Shown here: piece by piece, positions 1-7,222 of the stretch
Numbering within the stretch: the first letter of the stretch is position 1
Layout of the letters: every line of letters starts with the position of its first letter
Source: Kiritimatiellia bacterium
GTDB lineage: Bacteria; Verrucomicrobiota; Kiritimatiellia; RFP12; DVOR01
Reading direction: 5' to 3'
Assembly (NCBI GenBank): GCA_900771325.1
Contig: CAAGNN010000087.1
Coordinates: forward strand, 1 to 63,668
Length of the DNA stretch: 63,668 nt
Position numbers and translations under genes: made by a program
The notes under the pieces: model-generated
The model's input: only the letters and a program-made list of their open reading frames with translations
What the model was told of the DNA's origin: nothing
The model's database searches: none

Positions 1-147
1 ACCCGCCCCGGGTTGCCCCCCGACCCGCCCCGGGTTGCCCCCCGACCCGCCCCGGGTTGCCCCCCGACCCGCCCCGGGTTGACCTCCGACCCGCCCCGGG
101 TTGCCCCCCGACCCGGCCCGGGTTGACCTTGGACCTGGGCCGGGAGG
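1..147. repeat. 22-bp period GC-rich tandem array, locus 1
   Basis: Six complete units start at 1, 23, 45, 67, 89 and 111, with a degenerate seventh at 133. Each is a 13-bp core ACCCGCCCCGGGT (arms ACCCG/CGGGT around CCC) followed by a 9-bp spacer: TGCCCCCCG in four units, TGACCTCCG and TGACCTTGG in the others. The window starts inside the array, so it probably extends to the left; repeats like this often break assemblies. It lies upstream of the ftsB-like gene. The remaining bases to 193 are G-rich and show no gene. Confidence 0.93.
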
Positions 148-193
148 TGATGTGGGTGGGTGGGAACTTTTTTAGGGAGCGGGTGTTTTTTGC

Positions 194-224
194 TTGACGC
201 GGGGGCGGTGGATGGCGCATAATA
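194..224 (+). promoter_or_regulatory. putative promoter of ftsB-like/lpxI
   Basis: TTGACG (194-199) and CATAAT (219-224) with a 19-bp spacer, slightly longer than the optimum. It sits just after the repeat array and about 30 bp before the first gene. Confidence 0.45.
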
Positions 225-254
225 GGGGCGAATTCAAGGACTGCGCGGCGCTTC

Positions 255-536
255 ATGCAAGAACTTCTCAAGCGAATGTTGGTTTGTTTTACCTTCATCG
301 GGATGTTGGTTAGCATCTCGGTGGCGTTTCGCTGTTTCGTGCCGCGCTACCGCGCCTGGAACGAGAGTTGCGCGCTCCGCCAGAGTTTGCAGGATGAGGT
401 CGACGGCCTTCGCCGGGAGATTGCCGAGACGAAGCGGAAGGTCGACCGTTTCCACTCTTCCAAGTGGTTCGTTGAGCGCCTGGCGCGCGAGAATCACCGC
501 GTGGCCGAGAACGAGATCGTCTTCGTCTTCGAGTAA
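255..536 (+). CDS. FtsB/DivIC-like septum formation initiator protein
   Basis: A 93-residue bitopic membrane protein. A short cytoplasmic tail is followed by one membrane segment (about residues 8-25) and a charged heptad-like coiled coil (about 35-68), ending in the hydrophobic/acidic tail ENEIVFVFE. This size and order fit FtsB/DivIC proteins, which bridge FtsL and FtsQ at the division septum. The family is too diverse for a firm symbol. The start is uncertain: AAGGA lies 14 nt upstream, and Met8 is an alternative. lpxI follows after 8 nt, so the two are probably co-transcribed. Confidence 0.65.
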   Translation: MQELLKRMLVCFTFIGMLVSISVAFRCFVPRYRAWNESCALRQSLQDEVDGLRREIAETKRKVDRFHSSKWFVERLARENHRVAENEIVFVFE

Positions 537-544
537 ATTCTCTA

Positions 545-1384
545 ATGATTCCCGAGGAATTGCTGATTTTTGCCGGGCGTGGCGAGTATCCGGAAGCGGT
601 GCTTGCCGGGGCGCGGGCGGCCGGGGTGAAGCGTATTCTCGTGGCGGGGGGGCGGGGGATGGCCTCGCGCAAACTGTTGCGAGCGGCCGATGAGGCGGTG
701 GTCTTTGGGGTGGGCGAGCTGCAGCGCGCGCTTGATTGGCTCGAGCAGCGGCGCGTGGCCTATATGTTGCTCGCCGGGCAGATTACCCCTGCCGCGCTCT
801 TTTGCACCCGCTTTGATGCCCTGACGCGCCGGATTTTCGCCGAACTGCCGGTCAAGAACGCGCACACCATCTTTGGGCGCATCATCCAGGAGGTGGAATC
901 GCGCGGGACGCAGGTGGTCCCGGCCTCGTGCTTTATGGGCGCGCATCTGCCGGGCGTGGGCGTGCTGACTGCGCGCGCGCCGGATGCGCGCGAGGCGCAG
1001 GATATCGACTTTGGCCACCGCGCGGCGATGGGGGTCTGCGCGCTGGATATTGGGCAGACGCTCTTGGTCAAGGAGGGGATGGTGCTGGCGGTGGAGGCTT
1101 TCGAGGGGACGAATGCCACCTTGCGGCGCGGGGCGAAGCTCGGCGGGCGCGGGGCGGTGATGATTAAGGTGGCCAAGGCGGGCCACGATATGCGCTTCGA
1201 TATTCCGGTCTTTGGCGAGCACACCCTCAAACTCTGCCGCAAGTGCGGCATCTCCGCCGTGGCCTTCCAGGCCGGGCGATTGGTGATGCTCAACCGCGCG
1301 CGCGTGGTGGACCTCGCCAACCGCGCGGGCATTTCCCTCATCGGCCTTGATAGCGGCCTGCCGCCGGCACCCTTAGAACCGTGA
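545..1384 (+). CDS. lpxI: UDP-2,3-diacylglucosamine pyrophosphatase LpxI (DUF1009)
   Basis: A 279-residue protein matching LpxI, which hydrolyses UDP-2,3-diacylglucosamine to lipid X on the cytoplasmic face of the inner membrane (lipid A pathway). The N-terminal Rossmann-like half opens with LLIFAGRGEYP. The C-terminal catalytic half carries VLAVEAFEGTN (about 180-190) and KVAKAGHDMRFDIP (about 208-221), both characteristic of the family; the usual EGTD reads EGTN here. LpxI replaces LpxH in many non-enteric Gram-negatives, so its presence implies a lipid A outer membrane. It lies 8 nt after the ftsB-like gene. The start MIPEELLIF fits the family N-terminus. Confidence 0.9.
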   Translation: MIPEELLIFAGRGEYPEAVLAGARAAGVKRILVAGGRGMASRKLLRAADEAVVFGVGELQRALDWLEQRRVAYMLLAGQITPAALFCTRFDALTRRIFAELPVKNAHTIFGRIIQEVESRGTQVVPASCFMGAHLPGVGVLTARAPDAREAQDIDFGHRAAMGVCALDIGQTLLVKEGMVLAVEAFEGTNATLRRGAKLGGRGAVMIKVAKAGHDMRFDIPVFGEHTLKLCRKCGISAVAFQAGRLVMLNRARVVDLANRAGISLIGLDSGLPPAPLEP

Positions 1385-1387
1385 AAA

Positions 1388-1541
1388 GGCTCTCGGCGCT
1401 GCGCGCCGCTCGCGGATAGGCGATAGACGATAGGCGTGAATGCTGTCGCCAGAGGTCTAGGCCCGGCCCAATCTCAAAAGTTTCTCCGTCGCGGAACGCG
1501 ACTGTCGACTGCCGACTGTCGACTGTGCTCGCCGGCGGCGA
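1388..1541. repeat. composite heptamer element A (inverted partner of element B)
   Basis: Between lpxI and the uvrC stop. It begins with a GC palindrome (GGCGCTGCGCGCC), then GATAGGC-type heptamers (1415-1435), a unique core including GCCAGAGGT and GCCCGGCCCAA, the boundary CCGTCGCGGAACGCG (about 1487-1500), and a second tract ACTGTCG-type (1501-1528). Read from the other strand the second tract fits GNNGNNA. The same modules in the same order occur in reverse complement on the far side of uvrC. Confidence 0.8.
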
Positions 1542-1542
1542 G

Positions 1543-3018
1543 CTAGTCCGGGTCCTTGACGCGGGCTTGGAGGGCTTGTTTGATGGCGTGGGCGAGGGCG
1601 GCGGAGATGCCGGGCTGGGCGGCGATGTCGGCCTCGGGGGCGGCGGCGAGGCGGCGGACGGAGCCGAAGGCCGCGAGGAGTTGGCGCTTGCGGGTGGGGC
1701 CGATGCCGGGGAGTTCGTCGAGAATCGACTCTTTGAGTGCGCGCAGACGGAGGGCGCGGTTGAAGGTGATGGCGAAGCGGTGGGCTTCGTCGCGCAAGCG
1801 GATGAGGATTTGGAGGGCGGGGGCGTCGTGGGGGAGGACGAGGTTGGGGCGGCCGTCGTCGAGGACGATCTCCTCGTAGTGTTCGTTGAGGCCGGCGACG
1901 GGGATTTGGTCGAAGAGGCCGAGCTCGCGGAGGACTTCGCGGGTGGCGCGGACTTGGAGCTGGGCACCGTCGCAGAGGATGAGGTCGGGGTAGGGGGCGT
2001 GCTCGTCGCGCAGACGGGTGTAGCGGCGGCGGATGACTTCGGCCATCGCCTGCGGGTCGTTGTTGGTGACGGTGCGGACGTGGAAGCGGCGATAACGGCG
2101 TTTGTCGGGGACCCCGTCGCAGGCCACGACCATCGAGGCGACGGTGTGGGTGCCCATCAGGTGCGAGATGTCGAAGCACTCGATGACGCGCGGTGGGGCG
2201 GCGAGGCCGAGCAGTTGGGCCAGCTCGGCGAGGCCTTCCTGGGCGGTGGGGCGCTTGAGGGCGGGCATCAGGCGGGCCTTGGCGCGCTCGCGGGTGAGCT
2301 CTTTGAGGGCCAGCCAGGTGTCGCGGAGGCGGGCGGCGCGCTCGTAATCCTGGCGAGCGGCGGCGGCCTCCATCTGCTCGCGCACTTCGTCAATGAGGGC
2401 GGGGCGTTCGCCGCGCAGGAAGGCGCAGGCTTCGTCGAAGCGCGCGCGGTAGTCGGCCTGGGAGATGCGCCCGAGGCAGGGGGCCGAGCAGAAGCGGACG
2501 ATGTCGTCGAGGCAGTGGGTGTGGTCCTCCGGGCCCGGGTTTCGGGCGGGGCACTTGCGCAGACCAAAGCGGCGTTCGGTGAAGTCGATGGCCATCCGCA
2601 CCACGGTCGAGGAGGGGAAGGGGCCGAAGTAGAGCGCGCCATCCTCGCGGACAATGCGGCAGGTGGTCAGGCGCGGGAAGGGGAGGGTGGGGTCGGCCTT
2701 GAGGGAGAGGTAGCGCTTGTCGTCGCGCAGCAGGATGTTGAAGCGCGGGCGGTAGGTTTTGATGAGGTGGCTCTCGGTGAGGAGGGCCTCGGCCTCGCTA
2801 CGCACCACGCGGATCTCGAGGTCTTCAACGTGGTGGACGAGGCTGAGGAGTTTGGGGGGCGCGTGGCGGAGGGTGGAGGCGCGGAAGTAACTCTGCACGC
2901 GCCGGCGCAGGTTGACGGCCTTGCCCACGTAGATGATGGTGCCCGCGCGGTCGCGATAGAGGTAGCACCCGGGCTTTTCCGGCAGGTGCTTGAGCTTTTC
3001 GCGCAGGCGCTCGTTCAT
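1543..3018 (-). CDS. uvrC: excinuclease ABC subunit C
   Basis: UvrC makes the dual incisions in UvrABC nucleotide excision repair. An N-terminal GIY-YIG nuclease (GCYLYRD at 17-23, IIYVGKAVNLRRR) is followed by four cysteines at 156, 169, 177 and 181, nearly the spacing of the Fe-S cysteines in E. coli UvrC. The RNase H-like endonuclease half has FDISH, DGAQLQ and RDEAHRFA, and the C-terminus has tandem helix-hairpin-helix (LPGIGPTRKRQLL). From the start chosen at 3018 (MNERLREKLK) it is 491 residues, shorter than the usual 550-650, with the UvrB-interaction/linker part compact. An in-frame extension to 3204 runs back through repeat element B and is rejected. It lies downstream of the YejB-type permease on the same strand and is flanked by inverted elements A and B. 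Confidence 0.93.
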   Translation of the reverse strand: MNERLREKLKHLPEKPGCYLYRDRAGTIIYVGKAVNLRRRVQSYFRASTLRHAPPKLLSLVHHVEDLEIRVVRSEAEALLTESHLIKTYRPRFNILLRDDKRYLSLKADPTLPFPRLTTCRIVREDGALYFGPFPSSTVVRMAIDFTERRFGLRKCPARNPGPEDHTHCLDDIVRFCSAPCLGRISQADYRARFDEACAFLRGERPALIDEVREQMEAAAARQDYERAARLRDTWLALKELTRERAKARLMPALKRPTAQEGLAELAQLLGLAAPPRVIECFDISHLMGTHTVASMVVACDGVPDKRRYRRFHVRTVTNNDPQAMAEVIRRRYTRLRDEHAPYPDLILCDGAQLQVRATREVLRELGLFDQIPVAGLNEHYEEIVLDDGRPNLVLPHDAPALQILIRLRDEAHRFAITFNRALRLRALKESILDELPGIGPTRKRQLLAAFGSVRRLAAAPEADIAAQPGISAALAHAIKQALQARVKDPD

Positions 3019-3073
3019 TGAGTTGATCTCGTCTCGGGCTTGGAGAGGAACTGTGGGAGGAGAGGAGGAGATA

Positions 3074-3235
3074 ACCGACTGGCTATCGATAGGCGGGAAA
3101 ACTCGCCGTGCTACGCGCGGCTCGCGATAGACGGGAAGCGCGTGCCGCGACGGGCAATCTCTTGGGCTTGGGCCGGGCTCTCCACCTCTGGCGCCAGCAT
3201 TCACGCCTATCGCCTATCGCCTATCCGTGAGCGCA
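3074..3235. repeat. composite heptamer element B (inverted copy of element A)
   Basis: Between the uvrC start and the permease stop. On the minus strand it reads TTCGCTGCGCTCACG, three GATAGGC heptamers (plus strand 3205-3225), GTGAATGCTGGCGCCAGAGGT, GCCCGGCCCAA and CCGTCGCGGCACGCG, the same module order as element A. A degraded second heptamer region with CGATAGG/CGATAGA fragments follows (about 3080-3135). No gene is visible in this 231-bp gap. Confidence 0.8.
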
Positions 3236-3249
3236 GCGAACACCTCGCA

Positions 3250-4287
3250 TCAATCAAAATGAATGCGCGGGTCGATGAGCATATAGCAGAAGTCGGAGAT
3301 GAGGTTGCCGAGGAGCTGGATGGAGGCGGTCATCACCAGCATCGCCATAAAGACCGCGTAGTCGTGGCCTACGAGTGCGTTCAGCGACAGCTGGCCCATG
3401 CCGGGGATCTCGAAGAGGGTCTCGATAATCATCGAGCCGGCAAAGAGCACGCCCAGCACCCCGCCAAAGCCCGTAGCAATCGGGATGAGCGCGTTGCGCA
3501 GCGCGTGGCACCAAATCGCCCGGCTGCGCTTGGCGCCCTTGGCGAGCACGGTGCGCACGTAGTCCGCGCTCATCTGCTCCATCAGCGAGTTCTTCATCAT
3601 AATCGTCAGCAGCGCGAAGGAGGTCATCACATAGGCGATCACCGGCAGGACCATATGGTACGCGCGGTCGCAGAAGAGCGTCCAACCGCCCGCAGCCGCT
3701 GCGGCATCGCTCTCAAAGCCGCCGATCGGGAAGATATCCCAGAGTCCATCGACCGTGCCGCTCAGGCACATCTTGAGGATCATGCCCACCGCAAAGGAGG
3801 GAATGGCGTAGGCGGAGAAGACGATGATACTGGAGGCGAAGTCGAAGGGCGTGCCGTGGCGTAGGGCCTTGGCAATGCCCAGCGGAATACAGACTAGGTA
3901 GCTCATCAAGAACGAGACGATGCCGAACCAGAGCGAGACCGGCAGCCGCCGCCGGATGAGTTCCCACGCCGTCCGGTCCGGGTACTCGTAGCTCTTCATC
4001 TTCATTCCCAGACCGTCGCGGAAGGCCCAGGTGACATACTGCTTCCACATCGGCTGATCGAAGCCGAACTGCTTCTCGAGTTCCTTCTTCATCCCTTCGC
4101 TGATGAGCGCGGCATTGGCCCCGCCGCCGGCTTCGCCGCCGCCGCCCATCCCGCGCATCTGCGCCAACTTCAGGTCCACCGGCCCGCCCGGCAGCAGACG
4201 CGTCAGCAGAAAGCAGGCAATCGTAATCCCGAAGAAGGTCGGCACAAGCAACATTAAACGGCGAAGCAGATACTGAAGTCGATTCAT
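3250..4287 (-). CDS. ABC transporter permease, YejB/OppB type
   Basis: A 345-residue inner-membrane permease of the peptide/oligopeptide ABC family. The N-terminus RRLMLLVPTFFGITIACF is a typical first membrane segment. It is followed by a periplasmic region with a Gly-rich loop (MGGGGEAGG) and KELEKQFGFDQP, features of YejB-type microcin C/peptide permeases rather than DppB. The C-terminus has the permease loop IETLFEIPGMGQLSLNALVGHDY. The start MNRLQYLL at 4287 is preferred to an upstream ATG at 4329, which would lie before the -10 of the predicted promoter. No binding protein, second permease or ATPase is adjacent, so the rest of the transporter must be encoded elsewhere. The substrate is probably a peptide, by inference. 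Confidence 0.85.
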   Translation of the reverse strand: MNRLQYLLRRLMLLVPTFFGITIACFLLTRLLPGGPVDLKLAQMRGMGGGGEAGGGANAALISEGMKKELEKQFGFDQPMWKQYVTWAFRDGLGMKMKSYEYPDRTAWELIRRRLPVSLWFGIVSFLMSYLVCIPLGIAKALRHGTPFDFASSIIVFSAYAIPSFAVGMILKMCLSGTVDGLWDIFPIGGFESDAAAAAGGWTLFCDRAYHMVLPVIAYVMTSFALLTIMMKNSLMEQMSADYVRTVLAKGAKRSRAIWCHALRNALIPIATGFGGVLGVLFAGSMIIETLFEIPGMGQLSLNALVGHDYAVFMAMLVMTASIQLLGNLISDFCYMLIDPRIHFD

Positions 4288-4317
4288 AGCAATAGGGCCC
4301 TCGGTGTGAACGGCGCA

Positions 4318-4347
4318 ATCATACCACACTCACCCCCGCGCTGTCAC
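4318..4347 (-). promoter_or_regulatory. putative promoter of the YejB-type permease
   Basis: Reading the minus strand: GTGACA (4342-4347), 18-bp spacer, TATGAT (4318-4323) with an upstream TGG making an extended -10. It predicts a leader of roughly 20-25 nt before the ATG at 4287. Confidence 0.5.
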
Positions 4348-4501
4348 CTCTTTTACGCACGCCGCGTGGATGGGGCGGGGGCTACTCGTTCCCACGCCCC
4401 TCGGCAGGACGATGACATAGCTCCTGCGGACTTGCTCGCCCTGCACCCCGGGAGCGCGGTGTGCTCCACCCCGGCCGCCGCGCCCTCCGGTCACGTCGGC
4501 T

Positions 4502-4545
4502 CTGTCAGCTGTCCTCTGTCATCTCTCATCGCGAGCGCAGCGAGC
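4502..4545. repeat. heptamer tract and palindrome beside array 2
   Basis: Four heptamers of CTGTCNN type (4502-4529; GNNGNNA on the other strand) are followed by CGCGAGCGCAGCGAGC (4530-4545), the conserved palindromic boundary module. Array 2 begins 26 bp further right. The stretch 4348-4501 holds nothing else I can identify. Confidence 0.7.
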
Positions 4546-4571
4546 CACTTTCACGCGCAGGGTCATTTTGC

Positions 4572-4672
4572 ATCCGCCCCGGGTTCGCCTCGAGGTAGGC
4601 CCGGGTTGACCCTCGACCCGGGGCGGGTTGGCCTTGGACCCGGGGCGGGTTGACTTCGGACCCGGGGCGGGT
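4572..4672. repeat. 22-bp period GC-rich array, locus 2
   Basis: Units start at 4572, 4594, 4616, 4638 and 4660. The first two have the ATCCGCCCCGGGT-like orientation, and the last three have the flipped core ACCCGGGGCGGGT (centre GGG). The spacers TGACCCTCG, TGGCCTTGG and TGACTTCGG keep their own orientation, so only the core is inverted while the 22-bp register holds. It lies upstream of the divergent yejB-like and tonB/PA14-like genes. Confidence 0.9.
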
Positions 4673-4694
4673 GGTTGAGGGGGGCGGCGGGGGC

Positions 4695-4724
4695 TTGCTT
4701 TTTTCGGGGGGAGTGCGCTATGCT
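4695..4724 (+). promoter_or_regulatory. putative promoter of the TonB/PA14-like gene
   Basis: TTGCTT (4695-4700) and TATGCT (4719-4724) with an 18-bp spacer. A strong ribosome binding site AGGAGG (4742-4747) lies 5 nt before the ATG. Confidence 0.55.
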
Positions 4725-4752
4725 ATTAGCGAATCTTAATTAGGAGGTTAGT

Positions 4753-6126
4753 ATGAACGAGACAACCGATTTGGTGCCCCAACAGGATGAGGTCCTTAAA
4801 CTCTTTGAGCAGGAGGAGCGCGGCTACTTCCGCCGTCTGGTCGATATGTTCCGTGGGTTGACCCAGCCGCGCGAGACGTTGGCCCACAAGGAGGCGATGA
4901 AGGAGTTGCAGCGCCAGTGGGCGCCGCTGCTAGGCATCACCTTCCCTCTGCTGGTCTGCGCGATTATGTGCTCGGTCTCGATTGGCGGGAAGGGCGTGCC
5001 GCCGCCGGCGGTCGAGGTCGAGGTGATTGAACCGACGCAGAGCGAACAGCTCGACGAGGTTGAGCCCCCGCCCCCGGAAGAGCTCGATGTGGAGACCGAC
5101 ATTGTCGACGACTTTGTCACCGACATTCCCTTCCCGGCCATCGGCGAGGTGACCCAGGAGCCGATTTCCGCCACGCCCCCGGTGCAGTTGACCGCCTCGG
5201 TCGTTAAGATGGTGGGCATTCCCACACGCGGATCGGGCGGCGGCGGCATCGGCGGCGGCACCCGTCTGGCCGGCGATATGGTGGGAATGTTCATCGACCT
5301 CTCGCGCAACGCGCAGGGGCAGCCGCGCCCCGAGCTTGCCAAGAACCGCTTCGGCCAATTCTTCAAGGACATCAACCACATCACCACCACCGGCTTTACC
5401 AAGGAGTCCTTCGCACCCTTCTTCGTGGTGCCCCAGCGCGTCTACCTCTCCCACATCGTCCTCCCGCGCGTCAAGTCCGCCATTGGCCCGGAGACCTTCA
5501 AGGTCGATAAGCAGGTCAAGAAGGGCTCGCCCTGGGCGGCGGTCTACCGCGGCCAACTCCAGCCCGAGGCCTCCGGCACCTACCGTCTGGCCGGGCTCTA
5601 CGACGACGTGATGGTCGTGCGCGTCAATGGCAAGACCGTCTTCGAGTTCGCCTGGGATACCCGCAACGCCAAGGCCGGCGAACAGACCACCATCAAGAGC
5701 GGTTGGACGCTCAAGGACCCGGCCGTTACCGGCGCCCACAAGCTCGCCGGCTACGAGAACACCCCGCTCACCTACGGCGACTGGTTTACCCTGCGTGCCG
5801 ACCAGAGCGTCCCCATCGAGATCCTCATCGGTGACAACGGCGGTGACGGTGGCGACGGCGGCCGCACCGGCGGCATCCTCCTCCTCGAAAAGCAGGGCCA
5901 AACCTATGCCAAGACCCCCAACGGCGTCCCGCTCCTCCCGCCCTTCTGCACCACGCGCCTGACCTTCACCGAGCGTCAGCGCTTGGAGGAGATTGCCGAT
6001 GCCACCAACTCTAAGGGCGGCCACTACGCCTTCGCCCCCAAGTCCGTCCCCGTGATGAACACCTGCGGTAAGCACACCAAGCCGATGACCCAGGATGACA
6101 TCGAGGTGGACGTGGGCGACTTGTAA
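4753..6126 (+). CDS. TonB-like N-terminus fused to a PA14-like C-terminal domain
   Basis: A 457-residue protein. The cytoplasmic N-terminus (1-56) is charged, with one membrane segment at about 57-76 (PLLGITFPLLVCAIMC). A Pro/Glu-rich periplasmic linker follows (about 82-150, with VEPPPPEELDVETD) and then a Gly-rich hinge (GSGGGGIGGG), the layout of TonB proteins. Instead of a short TonB C-terminal domain there are about 280 residues containing YRLAGLYDDVMVVRVNGKTVFEF, typical of PA14-like beta-barrel domains that bind carbohydrate. The start has AGGAGG upstream. It might couple the inner membrane to envelope glycan or a partner receptor, but no ExbBD genes are adjacent. Function unknown. Confidence 0.55.
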   Translation: MNETTDLVPQQDEVLKLFEQEERGYFRRLVDMFRGLTQPRETLAHKEAMKELQRQWAPLLGITFPLLVCAIMCSVSIGGKGVPPPAVEVEVIEPTQSEQLDEVEPPPPEELDVETDIVDDFVTDIPFPAIGEVTQEPISATPPVQLTASVVKMVGIPTRGSGGGGIGGGTRLAGDMVGMFIDLSRNAQGQPRPELAKNRFGQFFKDINHITTTGFTKESFAPFFVVPQRVYLSHIVLPRVKSAIGPETFKVDKQVKKGSPWAAVYRGQLQPEASGTYRLAGLYDDVMVVRVNGKTVFEFAWDTRNAKAGEQTTIKSGWTLKDPAVTGAHKLAGYENTPLTYGDWFTLRADQSVPIEILIGDNGGDGGDGGRTGGILLLEKQGQTYAKTPNGVPLLPPFCTTRLTFTERQRLEEIADATNSKGGHYAFAPKSVPVMNTCGKHTKPMTQDDIEVDVGDL

Positions 6127-6260
6127 CGCTTTGCGGCAAACACGCCATTAAGGTCTGGTTTGGGGGAGCGCTCCGCCCTGCGCTTCCCTACCTATTATCT
6201 ACGAGCCAAAAGACACCTCTCGCGCGGAAGGTCGATTGACGGACCGCGCTTTTGGTGTTT

Positions 6261-6493
6261 ACCCACCCCGACTTCGCCCCGGCCCCACCCCAGGTCCGAG
6301 GTCGACCCGCCCCAGGTCCGAGGTTAACCCGCCCCAGGTCCGAGGTCGACCCGCCCCAGGTCCGAGGTCAACCCGGGGCGGATGCAAGGTCAACCCGGGG
6401 CGGATCCAAAACGAACCCGCCCCAGGTCCGAGGTTAACCCGCCCCAGATTCGAGGTCATCCCGGGGCGGATACGAGGTGGACCCGGGGCGGAT
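6261..6493. repeat. 22-bp period GC-rich array, locus 3 (mixed core orientations)
   Basis: Eleven units at exact 22-bp steps from 6261 to 6481. Cores are ACCCGCCCCAGGT in one orientation and ACCCGGGGCGGAT in the other, mixed within the array. Spacers are CCGAGGTCA-like throughout, the reverse-strand form of the TGACCTCGG spacer. At its right end (6494-6550) come a GACGATC/GGCGTGG-type module and the boundary CCGTCGCGGAACGCG (6536-6550). The stretch 6127-6260, after the upstream gene, holds no gene, only a GGAGCGCTCC palindrome. Confidence 0.92.
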
Positions 6494-6535
6494 CGTCTGA
6501 AACCGACCGCCACGCCATTCCTCCCCCCCGCCCCT

Positions 6536-6597
6536 CCGTCGCGGAACGCGCGCTGTCGACGTTCAACTGTTCACTCGCGACTCACTCGCGCAGCGAG
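6536..6597. repeat. heptamer composite element beside array 3
   Basis: Boundary CCGTCGCGGAACGCG (6536-6550), then five heptamers (6554-6588) that read GNNGNNA on the minus strand (for example GTCGACA, GTCGCGA, GTGAACA), then a CGCGCAGCGAG palindrome. Module order and orientation match the elements at 23.4, 31.2 and 57.6 kb. It ends just before the rpsO promoter. Confidence 0.65.
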
Positions 6598-6620
6598 GCT
6601 GCGGGTGTCGCAAAAAAGGC

Positions 6621-6649
6621 TTGCGTGTGGAGGAGAAAAGTGCTATTTT
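6621..6649 (+). promoter_or_regulatory. putative rpsO promoter
   Basis: TTGCGT (6621-6626), 17-bp spacer, TATTTT (6644-6649), preceded by TGC to give an extended -10. The predicted leader is about 105 nt. Confidence 0.6.
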
Positions 6650-6700
6650 ATAGGGACTTTCCTGCGACGTGTCTTAGGATACGTTCCCCGTTGCGGGCAA

Positions 6701-6717
6701 GCCCCGAGGTTCGGGGC
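6701..6717 (+). promoter_or_regulatory. hairpin in the rpsO leader
   Basis: GCCCCGA-GGT-TCGGGGC gives a perfect 7-bp stem in the predicted 5' leader, about 44 nt before the start codon. S15 commonly represses its own mRNA through a structured leader; whether this hairpin serves that role is inference. Confidence 0.35.
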
Positions 6718-6760
6718 GGCTAGAAAGGTGTTAAAGACCCCAGATAATGGAGAAGACACC

Positions 6761-7018
6761 ATGATCGACAAGAATGCCATTCGCCAGCAGTTCCAGCGTC
6801 ACGAGCGTGACACCGGTTCGAGCGAAGTGCAGATCGCCACCCTCACCAAGAAGATCGAGATGCTCACCGAGCACCTGAAGGCCAACAAGAAGGATAACGC
6901 TTCGCGCTACGGCCTGATCCGCATGGTCAACAACCGCCGCAAGCTGTTGGACTACCTCAAGCGGACGAACGAGGAATCCTACCGCAAGATTATCGCCGAC
7001 CTCGGTCTGCGCCGCTAA
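6761..7018 (+). CDS. rpsO: 30S ribosomal protein S15
   Basis: An 85-residue primary 16S rRNA-binding protein of the central domain of the 30S subunit. The sequence has the S15 hallmarks: FQRHERDTGSSEVQIA near the N-terminus, HLKANKKDNASR in the middle, and RRKLLDYLKRTNEESYRKII near the end. The start MIDKNAIRQQF at 6761 has GGAGAAG just upstream. A much longer in-frame extension runs through the 22-bp array and is not coding. It is monocistronic, with its own promoter and a strong terminator, and pnp does not follow. Confidence 0.97.
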   Translation: MIDKNAIRQQFQRHERDTGSSEVQIATLTKKIEMLTEHLKANKKDNASRYGLIRMVNNRRKLLDYLKRTNEESYRKIIADLGLRR

Positions 7019-7043
7019 TCGCGGAATTGCGTTGGAGCGAAGG

Positions 7044-7076
7044 GCGCGGCCGCGAGAGCGGTCGCGCTTTTCGTTT
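7044..7076 (+). terminator. intrinsic terminator of rpsO
   Basis: A 10-bp stem GCGCGGCCGC/GCGGTCGCGC (one G-T wobble) with a GAGA loop, followed by TTTTCGTTT, 25 nt after the stop codon. Confidence 0.85.
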
Positions 7077-7156
7077 GCGCTCGCGGGGTGGGGGAGTGAG
7101 GGGCTGCGGCCTATGCGGAAGGTCAGTAAAAAATGTGTGCGCGGTGGAATAAAGTG

Positions 7157-7165
7157 TGATACAAT
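7157..7165 (+). promoter_or_regulatory. extended -10 promoter of oadGAB
   Basis: TGATACAAT, an extended -10 without a convincing -35. The start of transcription would be near 7172, giving a leader of about 50 nt before oadG. Confidence 0.5.
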
Positions 7166-7222
7166 GGCGGCGGTTTTTTGTTTTACGGCTCACTGGGCCG
7201 TCAATTCCAAAGAGGATAGGTT

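Noticed and set aside
1..147. CRISPR array
   Set aside because: Units are contiguous 22-bp repeats with no unique 30-40 bp spacers, and no cas gene is present.
1525..3021. Long antisense frame of 498 residues opposite uvrC, and similar frames opposite oadB, gyrA, infB, nusA, mutS and others
   Set aside because: Shadows of high-GC codon usage; low-complexity sequence with no motif, and each opposes a gene with clear family signatures.
5213..5260. Gly-rich repeat as a microsatellite in the TonB-like gene
   Set aside because: Codons vary and it fits an ordinary flexible linker.
6236..6760. N-terminal extension of rpsO
   Set aside because: It runs through repeats and the predicted promoter; S15 starts at MIDKNAI with an RBS.
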